Positions 33,855 through 40,025 of a stretch of DNA of 40,025 nucleotides are shown piece by piece (within the stretch, counting starts at the first letter, position 1; each line of letters begins with the position of its first letter). The DNA is from Gallionella sp. (GTDB lineage Bacteria > Pseudomonadota > Gammaproteobacteria > Burkholderiales > Gallionellaceae): positions 1-40,025 of the forward strand of contig JAUYJO010000013.1 of NCBI GenBank assembly GCA_030700315.1, given 5' to 3'. Below the pieces are notes generated by a model. That model was not told where the DNA came from. It saw only the letters and a list, made by a program, of their open reading frames with translations, and made no database searches. The position numbers and the translations under genes were made by a program.

Positions 33855-33921
33855 GTAGGCCGGGATTCATCCCGACAGAGCGCCGCATAACCCAACCCCG
33901 CCGGGATGAATCCCGGCCTAC
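33855..33921. repeat. REP palindrome
   Basis: GTAGGCCGGGATTCATCCCG and its reverse complement CGGGATGAATCCCGGCCTAC flank a short spacer. Confidence 0.7.
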
Positions 33922-34033
33922 ATCATCGTGAGGTTCATGGCCACACGGTACATTTGTGATTTCTGTCTCCCTAAGCACCGCATACGCGAGGCAAGGCGTG
34001 AGCAAAAAACAGTATGTACCTCGAGACTGGGTG

Positions 34034-34897
34034 TCATTCTGGCTTCTTGAGTTGCAGCGCCAGTTGATATAGCTCGTTGCGGCCGGCTCCGCTGATTTGG
34101 GTGGCGAGCTGCACCGCCTGTTGGAGCGGCAATTCCCCGAGCAGTGCTTCAAGAACGCGCCTGGCTTCGGCGGGCAAGCCCGGTTGCGGCACTGCGCCGG
34201 AAACCAGCACGACAAACTCGCCGCGTTGCCGGTTGCTGTCGGCCATCAGCCATGCCTCGGCGTCGCGCAACGGGCAGGCATGGATCGTTTCGAACAGCTT
34301 GGTGATTTCGCGCGCCAGCACGATTTGCCGCTCCCCGCCCAATACCGAGCATAAATCGGTGACGCATTCGACGATGCGGTGCGGTGCCTCGTAGAACACC
34401 AGCGTGTAGGGATGGGCGCTCAACGCCTGTATGGCGCTGCAGCGCGCGGCGGATTTGTTGGGGAGGAAACCATAGAACAGGAAATGCGGCTCCGCCAAGC
34501 CCGCCGCCGACAAGGCGGCAATGGCCGCGTTCGCGCCGGGAATCGGAATGACGCGCAGCCCGGCCGCGCGCACCGCCTGCACCAGCAGCGCGCCGGGGTC
34601 GCTGACGGCGGGAGTGCCCGCGTCGCTGACGAAGGCCACGCTGTGCCCGGCATGCAGCAACGCGACGATTTTTTCCGCCGCGCCGCGCTCGTTGTGCTGA
34701 TGCAGCGCCATCAACCGTTTTGCGGCGATACCGTGATGCGTCAGCAGATGCGCGGTGTTGCGCGTGTCCTCCGCCGCGACCACGTCAGCCGCCGCCAGCA
34801 CCTCCAGCGCGCGCAGGGTCATGTCACGCAGATTACCAATCGGCGTGGCAACTACATATAATGCGGGTTCCAATTTTTGCGGGTGTTCGTTATGCAA
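34034..34897 (-). CDS. rsmI: 16S rRNA (cytidine1402-2'-O)-methyltransferase
   Basis: Protein of 287 residues, the family length. Motifs: LYVVATPIGNLRDMTLRALEVL, AEDTRNTAHLL, FVSDAGTPAVSDPGALLV, PGANAAIAALSAAGL, FYEAPHRI and VLAREITKLFE. It makes the 2'-O-methyl of m4Cm1402 in the ribosomal decoding centre. The start is TTG at 34897, preceded by AGAGGAG at six bases. The start codon lies within the first codons of the divergent LpoA-like gene. The block rsmI/LpoA-like/yraN/diaA/dolP matches E. coli yraL-yraP in order. Confidence 0.93.
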   Translation of the reverse strand: MHNEHPQKLEPALYVVATPIGNLRDMTLRALEVLAAADVVAAEDTRNTAHLLTHHGIAAKRLMALHQHNERGAAEKIVALLHAGHSVAFVSDAGTPAVSDPGALLVQAVRAAGLRVIPIPGANAAIAALSAAGLAEPHFLFYGFLPNKSAARCSAIQALSAHPYTLVFYEAPHRIVECVTDLCSVLGGERQIVLAREITKLFETIHACPLRDAEAWLMADSNRQRGEFVVLVSGAVPQPGLPAEARRVLEALLGELPLQQAVQLATQISGAGRNELYQLALQLKKPE

Positions 34898-36016
34898 CGT
34901 GTGCTCCTCTGGCTGTCGGCTCTGCTCGCACTATACGTGAGCGGTTTTGCTTGCGCCATCGAGGGGCTGCAACCTGGCGAATCGCTGCCGCCAGGCGACG
35001 AGAAACCCGCGCCGCATATCGCCTTGCTGCTGCCGTTGAAATCGGCGGTTTTCGGCAGCGCCGCCGATGCGCTGCGGCAGGGTTTCCAGGCGGCTGCCGA
35101 ACTGGAAATGCAACTTCCGGAAAGGTTGACGGTACGCGTATACAGTTGTTTCGACGAGGGCAAGGATATTGCCGCGCTGTACCGCCAGGCCATTGCCGAC
35201 GGCGCGCTGGCCGTGGTGGGGCCGCTGACGCGCAGCGGCGTTGGCGCGCTGGCTGCCGGGCAGGACATTCCCGTGCCGACACTGGCGTTGAACGTGATGG
35301 ATGGCCCGTCCGCCGAACGCTTGTATTTTTTCGGCATGGCCGTGGAGGCGGAGGCGCGGCAAGCCGCGCAACTGGCGATGCAGGAGGGATTGCGCCAGGC
35401 GATAGTCATCGTCACCCGCACCAACCTGTCGCGGCGCTTGCAGTTTGCCTTTGAAGACGAATGGAGCAGTTCGGGCGGCGCGCTGCTGCGCGAAATTGAA
35501 TTTGATAACGACCCTGCCGTGTTAGCGGATATCGTCGAAATGCCCGGCACGGCGGTGTTCCTCGCCGCAGATGCCAAAATGGCGCGGCGCATCCGCGCCT
35601 ATCTGCCGAACAAATTGCCGATTTACGCCACCTCGCAAATTTTTACCGGCAACGCCAACACGCTGGCCAATTACGATCTGAACGGCATCCGCTTTGTCGA
35701 TATGCCGTGGCTGTTGCAAGCCGACCACCCGGCGGTGATGGTTTATCCGCGCCCCCTCACTTCCCTTTCCTCAGACCATGAGCGGCTTTACGCGCTGGGC
35801 ATAGATGCGCTCCGCCTGGTTCAATTACTGCTGGGCGGCAAGCTCGAAGCTGCCTTGCCGCTGGATGGGGTAAGCGGGCGCATAGAACTCGATGGCCGCG
35901 TATTCCAGCGCAGTGCGATTCCGGCCGTGCTCGCTCGGGGCGAGGCGCAGCTGCGCAACGCGCCAGCCACGACGGTCTTGCCGGTGTTTCCCGACCAGGC
36001 GCGCGGCGTTCCATGA
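34892..36016 (+). CDS. LpoA-like penicillin-binding protein activator (periplasmic-binding-like domain)
   Basis: Protein of 374 residues from the ATG at 34892. The N-terminus is a signal sequence (VLLWLSALLALYVSGFACA); a cysteine is present but the lipobox is poor. The body is the periplasmic-binding-like fold of LppC/LpoA: PHIALLLPLKSAVFGSAADALRQGF, VVGPLTRSGV, VPTLALN, LFFG-like region, AVFLAADAKMARRIRAYLPN, PIYATSQIF, GVSGRIELDGRVFQR. E. coli LpoA stimulates PBP1a. This protein lacks the long TPR N-terminal domain of that family. It overlaps yraN by four bases. Confidence 0.8.
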   Translation: MQRVLLWLSALLALYVSGFACAIEGLQPGESLPPGDEKPAPHIALLLPLKSAVFGSAADALRQGFQAAAELEMQLPERLTVRVYSCFDEGKDIAALYRQAIADGALAVVGPLTRSGVGALAAGQDIPVPTLALNVMDGPSAERLYFFGMAVEAEARQAAQLAMQEGLRQAIVIVTRTNLSRRLQFAFEDEWSSSGGALLREIEFDNDPAVLADIVEMPGTAVFLAADAKMARRIRAYLPNKLPIYATSQIFTGNANTLANYDLNGIRFVDMPWLLQADHPAVMVYPRPLTSLSSDHERLYALGIDALRLVQLLLGGKLEAALPLDGVSGRIELDGRVFQRSAIPAVLARGEAQLRNAPATTVLPVFPDQARGVP

Positions 36017-36354
36017 GCGCCGATACGCGGGGCGCGCAGGCCGAGCAGCGGGCGGCGCACTATCTGCAACAGCAAGGGTTGAAGCTGATCGCGCAGAACT
36101 ATCGCGGGCGCTTCGGCGAAATCGATTTGATCTTGCGGGACGGTGCGGTGCTGGTGTTCGTCGAGGTGCGCCTGCGGCGCAATGACGATTTCGGCGGCGC
36201 GGCGGCCAGCATCGATACGCGCAAGCAGCAACGTATCATCCGCACCGCACAGCAATATCTCGCCAGCCTCGCGCATATCCCGGCGTGCCGCTTCGATGTC
36301 GTGCTGATGAATAACTGCGACATGCAATGGCTCAAAAATGCGTTCGACGCCTGA
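36013..36354 (+). CDS. yraN: YraN/UPF0102-family putative endonuclease
   Basis: Protein of 113 residues. It has the restriction-endonuclease-like core: GAQAEQRAAHYLQQQGLKLI, the acidic GEIDLILRDG, VFVEVRLRRN, then FGGAAASIDTRKQQRI and AQQYL. Its biological role is not established; it is commonly encoded next to rsmI and diaA. It overlaps the upstream gene by four bases. Confidence 0.9.
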   Translation: MSADTRGAQAEQRAAHYLQQQGLKLIAQNYRGRFGEIDLILRDGAVLVFVEVRLRRNDDFGGAAASIDTRKQQRIIRTAQQYLASLAHIPACRFDVVLMNNCDMQWLKNAFDA

Positions 36355-36363
36355 TTCGGTTAA

Positions 36364-36984
<621 letters not shown>

Positions 36985-36986
36985 CC

Positions 36987-37553
36987 ATGCGTGCTTTTTC
37001 TTTGTTGTTACTGGTATTGGTATCCGCAGCGTTGCAAGGCTGCTTTCCGGTGGTTGCCGTTGGCGTGGGAACCGGCGTGATGATGGCGCAGGACCGGCGC
37101 ACCAGCGGGGCGTATGTCGAGGATCAGGCTATTGAAAGCAAGGCGTTCGACCAGATCGGCAAGCGGTTCAAAAATGACGCGCATATCAGCATCACCAGCT
37201 TCAACCGCAATGTGCTGATCAGCGGCGAAGCGCCGACCGAGGCGGTTAAAACCGAAATAGGCAGGCTGGTTGCAGGTATCGAGAACGTGCGCAACATCAA
37301 TAACGAGCTGACTGTCTCCGGCTCCACTTCGATGACCACGCGCAGCAGCGACAGCATGATCACCTCTAATGTGAAGCTGCGCTTCATGGGCGAGAAGCGC
37401 TTCAATGCCGAGCATGTCAAAGTGATCACGGAAAACGGCACGGTATTCCTGATGGGGCTGGTGAAGCGCGCCGAGGCCGAGGCCGCCACCGAGATCGCCC
37501 GCACCACCGGCGGCGTGCAGCGTGTGGTCAAGCTGTTCGAATATCTCGATTAA
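36987..37553 (+). CDS. dolP: BON-domain outer membrane lipoprotein
   Basis: Protein of 188 residues from the ATG at 36987, two bases after diaA, with AGGAGA. Lipobox LQGC (C19). Two BON domains follow, about residues 45-110 (ITSFNRNVLISGEAPTEAVK) and 120-188 (VKVITENGTVFLMGLVKRAEAEAATEIAR). DolP/YraP supports outer membrane integrity and BamA and localises to division sites in E. coli. It is the last gene of the yra-type block. Confidence 0.88.
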   Translation: MRAFSLLLLVLVSAALQGCFPVVAVGVGTGVMMAQDRRTSGAYVEDQAIESKAFDQIGKRFKNDAHISITSFNRNVLISGEAPTEAVKTEIGRLVAGIENVRNINNELTVSGSTSMTTRSSDSMITSNVKLRFMGEKRFNAEHVKVITENGTVFLMGLVKRAEAEAATEIARTTGGVQRVVKLFEYLD

Positions 37554-37706
37554 CGTGAAACTCGCGCAGCGATTCGTTCGCCTGGCTCCGCCCCCCTCGC
37601 TTCGCTCTCCCCGCTTGCGGGATAACCAGCGACTTGGCTGCAGTTGTTTGCAGCCTAGTCGAATGGCTAGTTGTTTCACCCAGAGGATTGAGGAGAGGGG
37701 GCGGGC

Positions 37707-38240
37707 ATGGTAAGTTTCATTGTAGGGGGTGGCTGCTCGCTATGCCCGCCAGAGATGTACCCCGCGCCCGTTTTCGAAAACAAGCTGTGCCCGCACGATG
37801 AAATACCCGCGCGTATCGCCGCGCTGCCGCACCCGATAGTATTTACCAACGGCTGCTTCGACGTGCTGCACCGCGGCCACGTGACCTATCTCGCGCAGGC
37901 GCGCGCCTTGGGCGCGGCGTTGATAATCGGCGTGAACAGCGACGCCTCGGTGAAGCGGCTCGGCAAGGGCGGCGACCGGCCGGTCAATCCGCTGCCCGAC
38001 CGCATGGCGGTGCTGGCCGCGCTGGAATCGGTCAGCCTGGTGGCGGAGTTTGACGAAGATACGCCGCTGAATCTGATCCTTGCCTGCCGCCCCGATGTGC
38101 TGGTGAAGGGCGGTGACTGGCAGGTAGAAAACATCGTCGGCGCCCGCGAAGTGCGGAGCTGGGGCGGCAAGGTGCACAGCATCCCGTTTTTGCACGAACG
38201 CTCCACCACCGCGCTGTTGAAGAAAATCCGCTCGCTATGA
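37707..38240 (+). CDS. rfaE2: D-glycero-beta-D-manno-heptose 1-phosphate adenylyltransferase
   Basis: Protein of 177 residues from the ATG at 37707 after GAGGAG; the ATG at 37755 is a plausible shorter start. Motifs: [18 protein letters not shown] (HxGH-type nucleotidyltransferase), [29 protein letters not shown], and [12 protein letters not shown] at the end. It transfers AMP to heptose 1-phosphate for LPS core synthesis. It is the separate C-terminal half of the E. coli HldE bifunctional enzyme. Confidence 0.9.
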   Translation: MVSFIVGGGCSLCPPEMYPAPVFENKLCPHDEIPARIAALPHPIVFTNGCFDVLHRGHVTYLAQARALGAALIIGVNSDASVKRLGKGGDRPVNPLPDRMAVLAALESVSLVAEFDEDTPLNLILACRPDVLVKGGDWQVENIVGAREVRSWGGKVHSIPFLHERSTTALLKKIRSL

Positions 38241-38280
38241 GCACGCTGAAATTCAGCAAAGCATTGTAAGGAGCAAAAAC

Positions 38281-39012
38281 ATGGCTGAAACCCACTTTGG
38301 TTTTGAAACAGTGGCCGAGGAAGAAAAGGCCAAGCGCGTCGCGGGCGTATTCGACTCGGTCGCCAGCAAATATGACGTGATGAACGACCTGATGTCGGTC
38401 GGGCTGCACCGCATCTGGAAACGCTTCGCGGTCGGCGTCAGCGGCGTGCGCGAAGGGCAGCGCGTGTTGGACGTGGCGGGCGGCTCGGCGGATCTGTCGC
38501 GGCTGTTTCTCAAAAAAGTTGGCGGCAGCGGGCAAGTGGTGCTCACCGATATCAACAACGCCATGCTGCGCGTCGGACGCGACCGCCTGCTCGACGAGGG
38601 TATTGCCACACCGACCGCGCAATGCGATGCCGAGCACCTGCCGTTCCCCGACAACTATTTCGACTGCGCCAACATCGCCTTCGGCCTGCGCAACGTCACG
38701 CACAAGGATGCCGCGCTGCGCGAAATGCGCCGCGTGATCCGGCCGGGCGGGCGCGTCATCGTGCTGGAATTCTCCAAAGTCGCCAAAGCGCTGGAACCGC
38801 TTTATGACGCCTACTCGTTCAAGCTGCTGCCGAAGATAGGCGAACTCGTCGCCAACGACGCCGACAGCTACCGCTACCTCGCCGAATCCATCCGCATGCA
38901 TCCCGGCCAGGAAGAACTGAAGAAGATGATGGAAGATGCCGGGCTGGAGCGCGTCGAGTACTTCAATTTGACCGGTGGCGTGGTGGCGGTGCATCGGGGG
39001 TATAAGCTGTAA
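38281..39012 (+). CDS. ubiE: Ubiquinone/menaquinone C-methyltransferase
   Basis: Protein of 243 residues after an AAGGAG site. Motifs: [46 protein letters not shown] (SAM-binding; GGTGD is usual, here GGSAD), [37 protein letters not shown] and [13 protein letters not shown]. It C-methylates the demethylated quinone intermediate in respiratory quinone synthesis. Confidence 0.94.
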   Translation: MAETHFGFETVAEEEKAKRVAGVFDSVASKYDVMNDLMSVGLHRIWKRFAVGVSGVREGQRVLDVAGGSADLSRLFLKKVGGSGQVVLTDINNAMLRVGRDRLLDEGIATPTAQCDAEHLPFPDNYFDCANIAFGLRNVTHKDAALREMRRVIRPGGRVIVLEFSKVAKALEPLYDAYSFKLLPKIGELVANDADSYRYLAESIRMHPGQEELKKMMEDAGLERVEYFNLTGGVVAVHRGYKL

Positions 39013-39060
39013 ATCTGCTAAATAATCTACATAAATTAAGCAAACTTTGATGGTGCTTTT

Positions 39061-39465
39061 ATGCCGGATACTTCTACTCATGAAGAAAGAAAGGCTCGAT
39101 CAGATGCGCAAGACGCTCTTATCAAACACGTCTTCGACCACCTTCGGAATGTGCTCATTTGTGTCGCGCTAATTGTCGCAAGTGGCGCAGTATTGAAATA
39201 CCGTGCGGATTTGCCATTTGACTCAGCCTTTAATATAGTTATCAGCGTTCTTGTCTTTATTTCAGCATGTGGGCTATTTGTTTGGAATATGATTCACGGT
39301 ATTGAAAAAATTATTCGCCCAGTCAAAGGTACGAAAAAAGTGTGGCGTATTATGCCGTTCACCGTAGCGTATATGCTCATTATCATCATAATGTTCCAAG
39401 CGGCTACACGCGCTCAAATAGAGCAGCAATTACAGTTTGATAATAAGCATACATTCAGCTCGTAG
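39061..39465 (+). CDS. Hypothetical membrane protein
   Basis: Protein of 134 residues. It begins with a charged amphipathic segment and has three hydrophobic helices (about 31-47, 55-78 and 97-115), with a positively charged HGIEKIIRPVKGTKK loop. The base composition is AT-richer than ubiE. No family is recognised. No strong ribosome site precedes it. Confidence 0.6.
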   Translation: MPDTSTHEERKARSDAQDALIKHVFDHLRNVLICVALIVASGAVLKYRADLPFDSAFNIVISVLVFISACGLFVWNMIHGIEKIIRPVKGTKKVWRIMPFTVAYMLIIIIMFQAATRAQIEQQLQFDNKHTFSS

Positions 39466-39477
39466 GGTGGGCTCCCG

Positions 39478-39609
39478 AAAAATGCGTTTCTGCGCGAACT
39501 GGTGATTTCGTTTGGCAGCGCCGACTATGTCGCGCTGTTCGAGATCGAGGACAAGGAAACCGTAACCATCGTTGCTGTGCGCCATCAGCAGGAAGACGAT
39601 TACTATTAG
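39478..39609 (+). pseudogene. C-terminal fragment of a ParE/RelE toxin
   Basis: The frame reads NAFLRELVISFGSADYVALF, then EIEDKETVTIVAVRHQQEDDYY and TAG. This matches the second half of ParE/RelE toxins (RELVIPFG..GYV.LFEIED..TV.ILAVRHQREDDY). The first half and its antitoxin are missing. It lies in the same frame immediately after the stop of the upstream membrane protein. Confidence 0.75.
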
Positions 39610-39662
39610 CGCCGCCCCGCGATTTTGATTTTTTACTGGAGCGCAGGCGAGCAACAGCCAGC

Positions 39663-39732
39663 GTAGCCCGGATGGAATGCAATGAAATCCGGGGCGATGC
39701 CCCCGGATTCCGCTGCGCTGCATCCGGGCTAC
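39663..39732. repeat. REP palindrome
   Basis: GTAGCCCGGATGGAATGCAA and its approximate complement GCTGCGCTGCATCCGGGCTAC, with an inner CCGGGGCGATGCCCCCGG hairpin. A second short palindrome (GGCGCAAT / ATTGCGCC) lies near 39797-39825. Confidence 0.7.
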
Positions 39733-39756
39733 AACCCAATCAATCACGGAGACACC

Positions 39757-39804
39757 ATGAGCGGCATACCAAAATGCCCGAAATGCAGTTCACGTAGGGC
39801 GCAA
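39757..39804 (+). pseudogene. Truncated start of a zinc-ribbon (PhnA/YjdM-like) gene
   Basis: After CACGGAGACACC, the frame reads MSGIPKCPKCSSRRAQ and stops. The first 12 residues with the CPKC knuckle resemble PhnA/YjdM-type zinc-ribbon proteins. The frame then enters a REP-like palindrome. It is probably a gene cut by the repeat, but the evidence is a dozen codons. Confidence 0.35.
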
Positions 39805-39893
39805 TAACCAGCGGGCATTGCGCCGAATGAACCTTTCAGGGCTGTCAAGTAAGCCACGCATCCACGAGGCAAGGCGTGAACAGGAAACTATAG

Positions 39894-40025
39894 TGGACCC
39901 TGTTTTCAAGACAGCAGTTTAAGATGTGCGCTGTCATAAAGGAAGAAAAGAAATGAGCGAAGCGAAGAAGCGTAAAACCCACACCCCGGAGTTCAAGGCG
40001 AAGGTAGGTTTGGAGGCGTTGCGAG
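39894..40025 (+). mobile_element. Left end of an IS3-family element (partial)
   Basis: The likely terminal inverted repeat starts TGGACCCTGTTTTCAAGAC, 59 bases before the transposase start. The element runs off the right edge, so neither its other end nor a target duplication can be seen. Confidence 0.65.
39953..40025 (+). CDS. IS3-family transposase OrfA (partial)
   Basis: The frame from the ATG at 39953, after GGAAG, reads MSEAKKRKTHTPEFKAKVGL and EAL at the window edge. This is the start of the helix-turn-helix OrfA of IS3-type elements (KRR..PEFKAKVALEAL). OrfB and the catalytic domain lie outside the window. Confidence 0.8.
   Translation, partial: MSEAKKRKTHTPEFKAKVGLEALR

Overview
The window looks like a piece of a betaproteobacterial chromosome, most plausibly Nitrosomonadales/Gallionellaceae-like. 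This rests on GC-rich coding with long antisense open frames, housekeeping blocks typical of Betaproteobacteria (M16 peptidase pair / rsmD-coaD-ferredoxin; PP0621-like / pilS-pilR-ampD), several bacteriohemerythrins, a KPAAKK-type histone H1-like protein and many REP-like palindromes. The taxon is inferred from gene content, not proven.

Layout. 1-334 (minus) is a toxin gene start (hicA) fused in frame to a group II intron reverse transcriptase, running off the left edge. 693-3369 is an M16 peptidase pair and 3448-5412 a TonB-dependent receptor. 5543-6823 holds rsmD, coaD and a 2[4Fe-4S] ferredoxin. 6964-11046 (minus) holds a small lipoprotein and a 1275-residue SARP/BTAD-cyclase-like-ATPase-TPR regulator. 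11227-14200 is a signalling cluster with three bacteriohemerythrin modules, one fused to an HD-GYP phosphodiesterase, and a STAS protein. 14336-15293 holds decayed transposases of two families. 15655-16065 is the histone-like gene. 16478-20280 (minus) is ampD, pilR, pilS and a PP0621-like gene.

20326-20510 is a small MITE-like element at the end of modC. 20510-23218 (minus) is modCBA for molybdate uptake, with modB frameshifted. 23219-27420 is an accessory region: an attC-like integron site with unknown genes, an AT-richer secreted protein, a RelB/RelE/Xre toxin-antitoxin set, and an MNT/HEPN pair flanked by two diverged copies of the same gene remnant.

27699-30553 is bioA and dacB. 30768-32978 is a family 5 solute-binding lipoprotein. 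34034-37553 is rsmI, an LpoA-like gene, yraN, diaA and dolP, the same order as the E. coli yraL-yraP block. rfaE2/hldE-C and ubiE follow. The right edge has a membrane protein, a 5'-truncated ParE/RelE toxin, REP elements and the start of an IS3-family element.

Most notable are the dispersed CCC-rich palindromes, two of which sit inside genes (bioA and the solute-binding protein) without breaking the frame; the HicA/reverse transcriptase chimera with an apparently intact promoter and operator; the attC-like site next to modA; the perfect inverted repeat in the first codons of the MNT gene; and the hemerythrin/HD-GYP/STAS cluster beside a giant regulator whose cyclase-like domain lacks metal-binding aspartates.
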